Positions 17,210 through 24,424 of a stretch of 64,000 nucleotides of DNA are shown here, one piece after another. The DNA lies in contig JAFRXD010000052.1 in NCBI GenBank assembly GCA_017441605.1, forward strand, positions 28,002 through 92,001. The letters run 5' to 3'. The notes below the pieces were generated by a model, which saw only the letters and a program-made list of their open reading frames with translations, ran no database searches and was not told the DNA's origin. The DNA comes from Thermoguttaceae bacterium (lineage in GTDB: Bacteria > Planctomycetota > Planctomycetia > Pirellulales > Thermoguttaceae). The position numbers were made by a program, and so were the translations under genes. Position 1 is the stretch's first letter, and each line of letters starts with the position of its first letter.

Positions 17210-18949
17210 ATGTTTCAACGTTATCTCCCAAGCGTTCTTGGCGCGATCGCCTCTCTCGCGCTGAGCGCGGCTCCGTTGTTCGGGCAAGACGAGCCGGAAC
17301 GTCCGGCGTCCTTGTCCTCCAACCTCCTTATGGACGAGGAACTCGCTCCCAAAGACGAGTTTACCATCGACCCCGCCATTCTGACGCCGCCCGAAAACGC
17401 GACGGCCGACGAACTCTTGGAATTTGTCGATTCGATTAAAGAAAAACTACCGCTACCTCGATCGCAAGAAGAGCTTTACAAATTAGTCGACGCCTTCTCG
17501 CAAGCGCTCTCTAGTATCGCCGATAAATTGCTCGCGATGAACGATCTTACCGCCGATCAGCGCCAGCGCGCCGTCCAAATGAAAGTCGTCGCGCTCACGA
17601 CCCGGGCGAAAGTCGACAAGGAAGCGGCGGACGAACTCGCGAAGTTCGTCGACGAGAATCTCGCGCGCGCCAAAACCGACGAGGAGCTCGTCAAAGCGTA
17701 TCAGCTCAAATTGCAAACGCTCGTCGCCTCCGAAGACGACGCGACCGAGAAAATCGAAGCGCTCGTCGACGAAGCGTTCCAACGCGAGCAAGAAGAACTG
17801 CAAGTTTTCGCCATTGAAGTTAAGGCGAACTCCTTTATTGGAAAAGTGCAACGCGAAGGGGAATTCGACCCCGGTATTCTCGAGTTTGTCGAGGGCGTGA
17901 TCGCCGATAAGAATCGCTCGGCTCGCGTCAAAGAAAAAGCTCTTGAAATGAAACTCGTGGCGCTCATCGTCGCCTCCGAGCTCGAAAAGGAAAAAGAGAA
18001 AGAAGAAGATCGCAATACGGAGTACGCCGAAAACGCCGAAAAGCTCTTCGAGGAACTCCTGAAGGGCGAATACTCCCTCGATCTTAAAAAGACGGTTTAT
18101 CAACTTCGCGCTCAAATCCTGCGCGAGTCCGAAGACGAAGAAAAATTGACCGCGCTCGCCGACGATCTCGCGAAGCAAGAAGACGAGGAACTGTACGCGC
18201 TCGGCGTCGCCGTCAAGGGTCAACTCCTTATCAAAGCCGCGCAAGACAGCGACGAGGGAATTAAAGCGTTGGTGGAATACGCCGACAAAATCGTCGAAGA
18301 AGCGAAAACTCAAAAGTTGCTCAAGATCCCGTCGGTCGGGCTCAAGGTGCGCTCGTTCGTTTTGAAAAACGACAACGAAGGGTTAATTAAATACGCCGAC
18401 GAAGAACTCGCGCTGAATCCGGAAGACGAATTAAAGAACGATCTAATCCAAGTGAAGCTTCGCGCCATCACCTCCGTTTTGAGCGAAAATCCCGACGCTT
18501 TGGACTCGTATATGGATTTCATCGCGAGTCTCAAAGACGACGAGCAATACGCCGGGGCGATCGCGCAAATCTACGGTTCGCGATTCGTTTCCGCCGCGTC
18601 GAAAATCGCCGAGGACAAAGGCGACCTCGCGAAATTCAACGAGCGCGTCGAGCAATTTAAGAAAGATCTCGAGACCTGTCCGCGCGCCATTACCGCGATT
18701 ATTATGGCGCGTCAGGCGATCGATCAGATCGGCGCCGCCAATAATAACGAAAAGCTCTTCGAAGAAACGTTGGACTCGATTATCGATTTCTGCAAAGTCG
18801 CCCAAAGCGAGGAGCTGAACGAAATCGCCCAAAGTCTCGAGAACATGAAGGCGATGCAAGAGCAGCAGAAGAAGGCCGCGCAAGAAGCCGCCGAAAAAGC
18901 CGCCAGCGAAAAGGCCGATGACGAAGGCGAGGAATCGGGCGAGAAATAG
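17210..18949 (+). CDS. Exported helical-repeat protein, unknown function
   Basis: 579 residues. A signal peptide covers residues 1-25 (MFQRYLPSVLGAIASLALSA, cut near LFGQ). The rest is almost wholly alpha-helical, acidic and rich in Leu, Ala, Glu and Lys. Irregular 35-45-residue helical pairs (DEELVKAYQLKLQTLVASED, DDLAKQEDEELYALGVAVKG) resemble TPR-like solenoids. The C-terminus is a charged Ala/Glu/Lys tail likely to form a coiled coil. It probably acts as a periplasmic scaffold or adaptor, but no specific family is recognised. The gene stands alone between promoterless gaps and ends at a hairpin that contains a parS-like palindrome. Confidence 0.75.
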   Translation: MFQRYLPSVLGAIASLALSAAPLFGQDEPERPASLSSNLLMDEELAPKDEFTIDPAILTPPENATADELLEFVDSIKEKLPLPRSQEELYKLVDAFSQALSSIADKLLAMNDLTADQRQRAVQMKVVALTTRAKVDKEAADELAKFVDENLARAKTDEELVKAYQLKLQTLVASEDDATEKIEALVDEAFQREQEELQVFAIEVKANSFIGKVQREGEFDPGILEFVEGVIADKNRSARVKEKALEMKLVALIVASELEKEKEKEEDRNTEYAENAEKLFEELLKGEYSLDLKKTVYQLRAQILRESEDEEKLTALADDLAKQEDEELYALGVAVKGQLLIKAAQDSDEGIKALVEYADKIVEEAKTQKLLKIPSVGLKVRSFVLKNDNEGLIKYADEELALNPEDELKNDLIQVKLRAITSVLSENPDALDSYMDFIASLKDDEQYAGAIAQIYGSRFVSAASKIAEDKGDLAKFNERVEQFKKDLETCPRAITAIIMARQAIDQIGAANNNEKLFEETLDSIIDFCKVAQSEELNEIAQSLENMKAMQEQQKKAAQEAAEKAASEKADDEGEESGEK

Positions 18950-18953
18950 AGCG

Positions 18954-18992
18954 TTTAAAAGACGCGTTTCACGTGAAACGCCGTCTTTTTCT
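18954..18992 (+). terminator. Terminator hairpin containing a parS-like core
   Basis: AAAAGACG pairs with CGTCTTTT, enclosing the CGTTTCAC/GTGAAACG palindrome, followed by a T-run. It ends transcription of the helical-repeat gene. Confidence 0.65.
18965..18980. promoter_or_regulatory. parS-like palindrome (ParB site candidate)
   Basis: CGTTTCACGTGAAACG matches the bacterial parS consensus TGTTTCACGTGAAACA at 14 of 16 positions; only the two end bases differ. It lies about 12 kb from the candidate origin. Because it also forms part of a terminator stem, the match could in principle be a by-product of hairpin structure. Confidence 0.6.
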
Positions 18993-19005
18993 CAACGCGC
19001 GCATA

Positions 19006-19046
19006 AAGAAACGCCCTTCGCAATCTCTCGCGAAGGGCGTTTCTTA
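19006..19046. terminator. Terminator of csrA
   Basis: AAGAAACGCCCTTCGC and GCGAAGGGCGTTTCTT form a 16-bp stem with a short loop. It lies 20 bases after the csrA stop on the minus strand. Confidence 0.75.
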
Positions 19047-19065
19047 TTCTAAAAAGCGATCGCGC

Positions 19066-19272
19066 TCACGCGGCTTTTGGCAAAACGCGATCTCCGGATT
19101 TCGAGGAGGCGATCTTAGAAACCGCCGGGAGGATTTCCTCGCGCATTACGCGGCGAGTTTTGTCGGCCTCGACTCCTAAACGAATTCTCGCGCCTTTGAT
19201 TTCGACGATCGTTATTCTAACGTTGTCGCCGACGAAAACGCTCTCGCCGTTCCTTCGCGAAACAACAAGCAT
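19066..19272 (-). CDS. csrA: Carbon storage regulator CsrA
   Basis: 68 residues from the ATG at 19272, with AAAGGAG 7 bases upstream. The sequence MLVVSRRNGESVFVGDNVRI, then IVEIKGARIRLGVEAD and the basic VMREEI region, is the standard CsrA dimer. CsrA binds GGA motifs in mRNA leaders and represses or stabilises the messages, controlling carbon storage, motility and secretion. The usual family length is 60-70 residues. It lies 75 bp after a small hypothetical gene on the same strand and has its own terminator. Confidence 0.95.
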   Translation of the reverse strand: MLVVSRRNGESVFVGDNVRITIVEIKGARIRLGVEADKTRRVMREEILPAVSKIASSKSGDRVLPKAA

Positions 19273-19346
19273 AAACAAACTCCTTTAATATGCGCGTCGA
19301 TTCCTTCGACGCCTCGTTCAAGAGTCTATCGCGCGAACGATAGGCG

Positions 19347-19676
19347 CTATTTTTCCGCGAGCGCGGGCTCCGAGTCGATCAACTCGCCGGAAACGATCGG
19401 CGCTCCCTCCAATACGGTTTGACGATATCGTTCGCCGTTTGGTCCGTAAAAAAATATTCGATTTTTCGTTCGTTCCCAAATCGCGGTGAAATCGACCGAG
19501 CGAGGTCCGCTTACAGTGAACAATATTCCGCACACTTCGCCGGAAGCTCGGCGGACGACTCGCTTCGACTTAGGAAACGCGTCGGTTAGCAAATCGTGAT
19601 CGGAACAAAGGGTCTCGTAAACGTAATCTTGCAATTCCTCGATCGTCTTGATCGAGGAAACAACGTCGCTCGCCAT
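19347..19676 (-). CDS. Small hypothetical protein upstream of csrA
   Basis: 109 residues from the ATG at 19676; an upstream TTG would add eight residues. Residues 1-30 are a helix (VSSIKTIEELQDYVYETLC), then basic (FPKSKRVVRRASGEVCGILF) and strand-rich segments that end in RIFFYGPNGERYRQTVL. The sequence is balanced in composition and has no signal or membrane segment, so a cytosolic globular protein is likely. It is co-directional with csrA and may be co-transcribed. I do not recognise the family. No ribosome site is obvious. Confidence 0.55.
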   Translation of the reverse strand: MASDVVSSIKTIEELQDYVYETLCSDHDLLTDAFPKSKRVVRRASGEVCGILFTVSGPRSVDFTAIWERTKNRIFFYGPNGERYRQTVLEGAPIVSGELIDSEPALAEK

Positions 19677-19924
19677 TGTGTCGCCATTGTCAGGGAACAA
19701 GAAGACCGTTCGAGAATCCGATCGAAACCTCTCGTTCCAACGCTCTTTACGGGGGAGAAACTCGCGACGCTCTTCGCGTCGACAGATAAGAGTATCGACT
19801 CCGTTTTTCTATTTCTTTTTTCAAAACCCGTTTAAAAAGCGTCCGCGAAAACTATCCGCAATCCTTTTCGCTACAAACAAAATAACCGTTATTCTTAAGA
19901 AATCGCTTTATCTAAACCGACCAT

Positions 19925-21052
19925 TTAGTCGCGCGGGGACAGACGTCGGGAGAGAATCTCCGAGCCTCCCTCCACGACCAAAACATCGTCCTCGATTCGA
20001 ATCCCGCCCCAACCTGGCAAATAAACGCCCGGCTCGACCGTGAGTATCATATTGGGTTCGAGGACGCCCTCCGCGCGCGGCGAGAAACCGCCGCTATCGT
20101 GAACGACTCGACCGATCCCATGTCCTAGTCCGTGACCAAAATAGTCTCCGTACCCCGCGCTCGCGATCGCGTCTCTGGCTATCTTATCTATGTCGCGGCA
20201 CGAAACGCCGGGCTTAATCGCGGCGATCGCCGCGTCGTGGGCGCTCAACACGATCTCGAACAATTCGTCAAATTTCGCGCGATACTCGCGACTTTGCGAA
20301 GAATCGCTCAGCCCTTTGTCCGTTAGAAACGAGCGCGTAAGGTCGCCGACGTATCCGTTCTTTTTGGCTCCCCAATCGATTAGTATCATCGAGGAGTCCG
20401 CTATTCTTTTACCGCGATTCGGAATCGCGTGGGGCAGCGCGGCGCGGTCGTCGAACGCGACGATGCTTGGAAACGAAACGTCGTCCCCGCCGCGTTTTCT
20501 CATGCGATATTCGAGCTCGTCGCGCAAATCGACCTCGGTCGCGTCGACGCCAATTGTCGACTTGGTTTCAAGATAGGCGTCGATCGAAACCTCGATCGCC
20601 TCGCGTATCGCGAGGATTTCTCCCTCGTCTTTAATCTCTCGCAACTTCTCGACGGACGAATCGAGCGGAACGAATTCAATCTCGGGAAAAAGCTTTTGAA
20701 GTTGAAACCACAAAGAAACGGTCGTCGCCGCCGCTTCGATTCCAACTCGTTTTGGAACGCGAGACGAATAGCTTTTTGTTTCGAGCGCGCTCTTCATTAG
20801 CTCCAACGTTGTCGTTCCGCTGCGCCTAATCAACGCGTCGAGATCGGGCGATTCGATTTTAATCTGTTCCTCGAATCGAGAATCGCTCAAAAGACAAACC
20901 CCCTCGTCCCCGACCCAAAGGTACGAGTCGTCGCCGTTGAACCCCGTCAAATAAGAGACGTTGGTCGGATCGACGATTAACGCGCCGTCCAATCGCTCTC
21001 GTTCCAATACCGAAAAAAACTTCTCGCGCCTAATCTTCTCGCGCTCGCTCAT
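19925..21052 (-). CDS. M24-family aminopeptidase (Xaa-Pro peptidase type)
   Basis: 375 residues. The N-terminal creatinase-like domain (ALIVDPTNVSYLTGF) is followed by the pita-bread catalytic domain. All five metal ligands are visible: Asp in IDWGA, Asp in VGDLTR, His in FGHGLGHGIG, Glu in TVEPGVY and Glu in IRIEDD. It should remove N-terminal residues before proline, or cleave Xaa-Pro dipeptides, in the cytosol with two divalent metals. It lies just downstream of the microcompartment operon, on the same strand, but behind its terminator, so it is probably separate from that pathway. Confidence 0.9.
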   Translation of the reverse strand: MSEREKIRREKFFSVLERERLDGALIVDPTNVSYLTGFNGDDSYLWVGDEGVCLLSDSRFEEQIKIESPDLDALIRRSGTTTLELMKSALETKSYSSRVPKRVGIEAAATTVSLWFQLQKLFPEIEFVPLDSSVEKLREIKDEGEILAIREAIEVSIDAYLETKSTIGVDATEVDLRDELEYRMRKRGGDDVSFPSIVAFDDRAALPHAIPNRGKRIADSSMILIDWGAKKNGYVGDLTRSFLTDKGLSDSSQSREYRAKFDELFEIVLSAHDAAIAAIKPGVSCRDIDKIARDAIASAGYGDYFGHGLGHGIGRVVHDSGGFSPRAEGVLEPNMILTVEPGVYLPGWGGIRIEDDVLVVEGGSEILSRRLSPRD

Positions 21053-21084
21053 CGTCTCGCCATTTCTCGTTGCTTTGTTGTCTC

Positions 21085-21130
21085 AAAAAAGAAACGGAAA
21101 CCGACGCAAAGACGCGCCGATTTCCGTTTT
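21085..21130 (-). terminator. Terminator of the microcompartment operon
   Basis: On the minus strand AAACGGAAATCGGCGCG and CGTCGGTTTCCGTTT pair imperfectly around TCTTTG, followed by CTTTTTT. It sits just after the aldolase stop. Confidence 0.7.
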
Positions 21131-21161
21131 AACGCTTCGTCGCTTTACGTTCTAACGCGAC

Positions 21162-22058
21162 TCATTTCTTGCCGAGCATTTCCACGACTCGATCCGCGAT
21201 CGCTTTGACCAGCGCCTCGGTTTGAGGATCTTTGCCAACTTCAACGTTGTTCGCGAGGATCGAATTGGACGCGCAACCGCAGGGCTTCTCGTCTTGATCG
21301 CCGCGACGGAACCGCGGAGGATCGAACGCGCGGTGACCGACGCCCGTCTCTTTCCAGCTGTCGCGGAACATGTCGTTCGCGCAAAGTTCGCAATTCTCCG
21401 CTTGGAGACGCGGGTCTTTGATGCCCCACTTCGTCTTGAGTTGGAGAAGCGCCTCCGCCTCGTCTTTGGTGAAGTAGCTCGTCTTGCCCAAGTCGTGGGA
21501 GATCATCAGAATGCGGCAGTACGCGTCGAGGATTTCCGTGAGCCAGTACGCCTTCTCGACGGTCGGTCCAAGACTCACGGTGCCGTGATTCGCTAGGACG
21601 ATAATATCGGACTTGTGGATGTACGGAAGAACCGTGTCCGCAAACTCTTGACCGCCGGGAATCGCGTACTTCGCGATCGGAACGTCGCCCATGTAAATAT
21701 CGACCTCGGGCAAAACGCACTGCGGAATCGCCTCTTTCGCGATTCCAAACGCCGTGGCATAAGGCGGATGGCAGTGCAATACCGAACGAACTTCCGGACG
21801 CTCTTTCATAATCGTCAGGTGCAGGAAGATTTCGCTGGTTCGCTTGCGCGTTCCCGCGATTTGATTCCCTTCCATATCGACAATGCACAAATCCTCGGGC
21901 TTCATAAAGCCTTTGCAGATCTGCGTCGGAGTGCACACGACTCGGTTCTCGTCGATGCGATAGCTGATGTTTCCGTCGTTGGCCGCGGCAAATCCGCGGT
22001 TGTACAATCTTCGACCAATGTCGCAGATCTCGTCTTTAACTTGATGCAAATTGAGCAT
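21162..22058 (-). CDS. Class II aldolase (fuculose/rhamnulose-phosphate type), microcompartment cargo
   Basis: 298 residues with AGAGGA before the ATG. The class II aldolase/adducin domain covers residues 1-200: GNISYRIDENRVVCTP, zinc His in VLHCHPPYATAF, and a second metal His in LANHGTVSLG. Relatives split L-fuculose-1-phosphate or L-rhamnulose-1-phosphate into DHAP and L-lactaldehyde. Beyond the catalytic domain is a roughly 95-residue extension with Cys pairs (CELC, CGC) ending in an amphipathic helix (TEALVKAIADRVVEMLGK). That helix has the form of an encapsulation peptide that carries enzymes into microcompartments. It is the last gene of the locus, before the terminator. The aldolase is the entry point of the planctomycetal pathway. 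Confidence 0.9.
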   Translation of the reverse strand: MLNLHQVKDEICDIGRRLYNRGFAAANDGNISYRIDENRVVCTPTQICKGFMKPEDLCIVDMEGNQIAGTRKRTSEIFLHLTIMKERPEVRSVLHCHPPYATAFGIAKEAIPQCVLPEVDIYMGDVPIAKYAIPGGQEFADTVLPYIHKSDIIVLANHGTVSLGPTVEKAYWLTEILDAYCRILMISHDLGKTSYFTKDEAEALLQLKTKWGIKDPRLQAENCELCANDMFRDSWKETGVGHRAFDPPRFRRGDQDEKPCGCASNSILANNVEVGKDPQTEALVKAIADRVVEMLGKK

Positions 22059-22138
22059 GCGCGGTTCCTCTTACTATGAACGCAAGAAACTCGGCGTTGG
22101 AAACGTCTCGATTCTCGGATCGTTCGTCAATATAATAA

Positions 22139-22567
22139 CTATTTCGTTTTATTCTTTAATTCGACGAGCGCCTTTACGGTCGACGCGTCGATCGTTACCG
22201 CGTCGATAATGGCGCCACCGAACGCGTCGACGGGGCGACGTTGATTTCCAAACGCCGCGGCGGCCTCGGCGCCTTCGCTAAACGCGAGCCATTCGCCTTC
22301 CGCCGCGGAACAGTCGTCGTAAACGACCAATTCGTTTCCCAACTTTCGAGGAAACGAAGGATTCATAATCCGCTCGATCGCCGACTCAACGCGCGACGCG
22401 CGGGAAAGCTCGCCCTCGCGCTCGACGAGTTCGCGAGCGCTCTCAACGGGATCCGGTTCCGCGAGGTCGTTAAACGTTAAAGGCAGGACGATTTTGAATT
22501 GAGCCCCGACCAACGATTCGTGAGCGCGACTCAACACGACCTTGCCAACGACTTGACCTATCCGCAT
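22139..22567 (-). CDS. Microcompartment pentamer shell protein (BMC-P, EutN/CcmL family)
   Basis: 142 residues from the ATG at 22567; longer readings add arginine-rich shadow sequence. The start MRIGQVVGKVVLSRAHESLVG and the final strands (GAIIDAVTIDAS) match EutN/CcmL vertex proteins. At 142 residues it is longer than the usual 85-100: the middle (residues 45-90) has an insert, DPVESARELVEREGELSRAS, not present in the other two BMC-P of this locus. Pentamers cap the vertices of the icosahedral shell. It begins 5 bp after the RpiB-like gene. Confidence 0.88.
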   Translation of the reverse strand: MRIGQVVGKVVLSRAHESLVGAQFKIVLPLTFNDLAEPDPVESARELVEREGELSRASRVESAIERIMNPSFPRKLGNELVVYDDCSAAEGEWLAFSEGAEAAAAFGNQRRPVDAFGGAIIDAVTIDASTVKALVELKNKTK

Positions 22568-22572
22568 TTTCT

Positions 22573-23409
22573 CTATTTCCCGTCGCGTCCTCGGCGAACG
22601 AAGTAATCGACGATTAGTCGGAACTGATGGGATCCGACGTCGCGAGGATCGACGATCGCGACGTTGGCGTCGGTCGCTCCGACGTCGCGCCGCGCTTGCT
22701 CGAGCGAGCGAACGACGATCGCGCGAACCCCCTGGCGGCGATTGAACCAAATCGAGGCGATCGCGGAGTCTCGCGTCGCGACGATCGCTTTTAGGGATTT
22801 ATCGTTGGCGAGCGCTTCAGCGATCTTTTGCGAAGTCTCTTTTAAACAAGAGGTTCTCATAAAGGTCGTTTCTGCGTTCCGCTCAAGATACTCTCTAACC
22901 GCGCTAGGTTCTCGCTCCGCGTCCGGCAAGTGAACAAAGAACCAAACGCGAGGACGCGAACCGTCTTTCTTCGCACCGCGGGAAACCGCCGCCGAAGCGC
23001 TCTCCTTAGGCGTTTCACGTGGAACGCTGGAGGCGGAAACCGTTATTTTCGAGTCGCCGGGGAGAATATCTCGACTGGAAATTTCAATCCCAAGCTTTTT
23101 TAACTCGTCTCTCGCCGCCGGAGTAACGATCGCGTTTCGTTCGAGCGACCATTGTTTCGATTTTGCGACAAGGGCTAATTGTCGAATTCGATCCGCGAAC
23201 AAAACGCGCTCCGAAACGACAAAGACGCTCTCGTTCTCGTCGTTTTTTTCAATCTCCGGTTCGCTTTTCTTTGCGCTCGCGCGAACCGCTTCGAAGTCGC
23301 GCGTCAAGGCGGCGCTCGTTTCCGACGCGGAAGAACCGAGCGAACTCGCGCGCAAATCGGCCATAATCTTGCCGACAAGCTCGTCTATGTTCCAATTCAA
23401 TTCGCTCAT
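22573..23409 (-). CDS. Microcompartment-associated RpiB-like protein
   Basis: 278 residues from the ATG at 23409, which overlaps the preceding BMC-P stop as ATGA. Three parts are visible. An N-terminal amphipathic helix (NWNIDELVGKIMADLRAS) could target it to the shell. A middle domain contains ERNAIVTPAARDELKKLGI, a pattern also seen in cobalamin-adenosyltransferase-type microcompartment proteins. The C-terminal 130 residues resemble the RpiB/LacAB sugar-phosphate isomerase fold (LKAIVATRDSAIASIWFNRR, ANVAIVDPRDVGSHQFRLIV). A Ser/Pro linker lies between the last two, and there the DNA carries a parS-like palindrome. Its reaction is unknown; an isomerase or sugar-phosphate-binding role is only inferred. 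Confidence 0.75.
   Translation of the reverse strand: MSELNWNIDELVGKIMADLRASSLGSSASETSAALTRDFEAVRASAKKSEPEIEKNDENESVFVVSERVLFADRIRQLALVAKSKQWSLERNAIVTPAARDELKKLGIEISSRDILPGDSKITVSASSVPRETPKESASAAVSRGAKKDGSRPRVWFFVHLPDAEREPSAVREYLERNAETTFMRTSCLKETSQKIAEALANDKSLKAIVATRDSAIASIWFNRRQGVRAIVVRSLEQARRDVGATDANVAIVDPRDVGSHQFRLIVDYFVRRGRDGK
23011..23026. promoter_or_regulatory. Second parS-like palindrome, inside a gene
   Basis: Read on the minus strand it is CGTTCCACGTGAAACG, matching the Bacillus-type parS TGTTCCACGTGAAACA at 14 of 16. It falls in the linker region of the RpiB-like protein, where coding constraint is low. It is 4.0 kb from the first site. Confidence 0.6.
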
Positions 23410-23696
23410 ACTTCCAATTCGTCCGTTTTGTTCGCGCGATCCACGATCCCGACGATTCCCCAACGAGCCGGAGTCAATCTCGTTCCGATAATCTCCGTTC
23501 CCGTGTACGAACCGTCGCTTGTGATCAAAACCAAATCTCCAATCCCCGCGCCAAGTTTATCGAACACGATTTGAGGATCCCCTTGGGGAGATCCGTCGAT
23601 ATTGGAGACGGAGACGGCGATCAGCATTTTCTGTCCTTCTAGGGACTCGTGCTTGGCGACCGACGTCGCGGAGCCAATAATCCTAGCGAGGTTCAT
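23406..23696 (-). CDS. Microcompartment pentamer shell protein (BMC-P)
   Basis: 96 residues, the normal EutN/CcmL length. It starts MNLARIIGSATSVAKHESLEG, has the central VFDKLGAGIGDLVLITSDGS and ends with IVGIVDRANK, the standard pentamer core. It forms vertex caps of the shell. It overlaps the upstream membrane-protein gene by 14 bp and the downstream RpiB-like gene by 4 bp, a tightly packed part of the operon. Of the three BMC-P in the locus it is closest to the plain family form. Confidence 0.92.
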   Translation of the reverse strand: MNLARIIGSATSVAKHESLEGQKMLIAVSVSNIDGSPQGDPQIVFDKLGAGIGDLVLITSDGSYTGTEIIGTRLTPARWGIVGIVDRANKTDELEV

Positions 23697-24288
23697 TGCC
23701 GTCGATTCCCAATTCTCGATCGTTTTCCGGGGACTCGTCGTCGAGTTTTACGTCGCCGATATACTTTGGTTCCTTGGGCTCAGGGCTCTCCTCGCCCGAG
23801 CGCCCCGTCTCGACGTCGCGACGATGGCGACTATGCCGCGAACTCGAACGATCGCTTCCGTCCGAACGACTCCGATGACGATGGCGATGAGAGGAGGGCT
23901 TCGAGTCGCTCGAATAACGCGACTTGGCGCGCGCTCTGTCGCGCTGGATTAGTTTCGATCTTCTCGATTCCGTCGCGCCTTCCGCCTCGATCCGTTGACA
24001 AATCCAAAAATCGACAAATGCGGCGATCGCGAACGCAAGGTAAGCGAGTACCGTTATATCCAAGTTGACGAACAACTTGTAACAAACGCCGAACAAAAAG
24101 CCGAGGAAAACGAACAGCAAGAACAAAGCGCTTTTGCCCTCGGTAACGCCGGTTTTTTTCGTCTTCTTAATCGAAAAGAACCAACCGAAAGCAAAACAAA
24201 CGCCCATAAGAACCTGGAGCCAACTCAATTGATGAATTGTACTCCAAAAGTACGACCAATTGAAGTCGCTAATCGTCATAGGCGGCAT
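23683..24288 (-). CDS. Membrane protein with Arg/Ser/His-rich tail in the microcompartment operon
   Basis: 201 residues from the ATG at 24288, which has AGG about 10 bases upstream; an in-frame ATG at 24279 is possible. Three transmembrane helices are predicted at about 22-40, 54-73 and 78-96. The layout recalls a small PQ-loop-like or DUF membrane protein, but no family is certain. Residues 100-201 are a soluble tail with an RS-domain look (SSHRHRHRSRSDGSDRSSS) then acidic residues (EESPEPKEP). Overlap with the BMC-P gene means it is produced with the shell. A role in tethering shells to the membrane, or an unrelated passenger, are both possible. Confidence 0.7.
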   Translation of the reverse strand: MPPMTISDFNWSYFWSTIHQLSWLQVLMGVCFAFGWFFSIKKTKKTGVTEGKSALFLLFVFLGFLFGVCYKLFVNLDITVLAYLAFAIAAFVDFWICQRIEAEGATESRRSKLIQRDRARAKSRYSSDSKPSSHRHRHRSRSDGSDRSSSRHSRHRRDVETGRSGEESPEPKEPKYIGDVKLDDESPENDRELGIDGNEPR

Positions 24289-24424
24289 GCGCGTTTACCT
24301 TTCCGGGAACGAACAACGTCTTGTTCGCGCGTTCGGCGTAAAATCCCCGAGGCGTCGTTTCCAACGCCCCGCGAAAAGGCGGTCGGACGAGAGCGCTCTT
24401 ATCGCCTCGTCCAACGAATTGACA

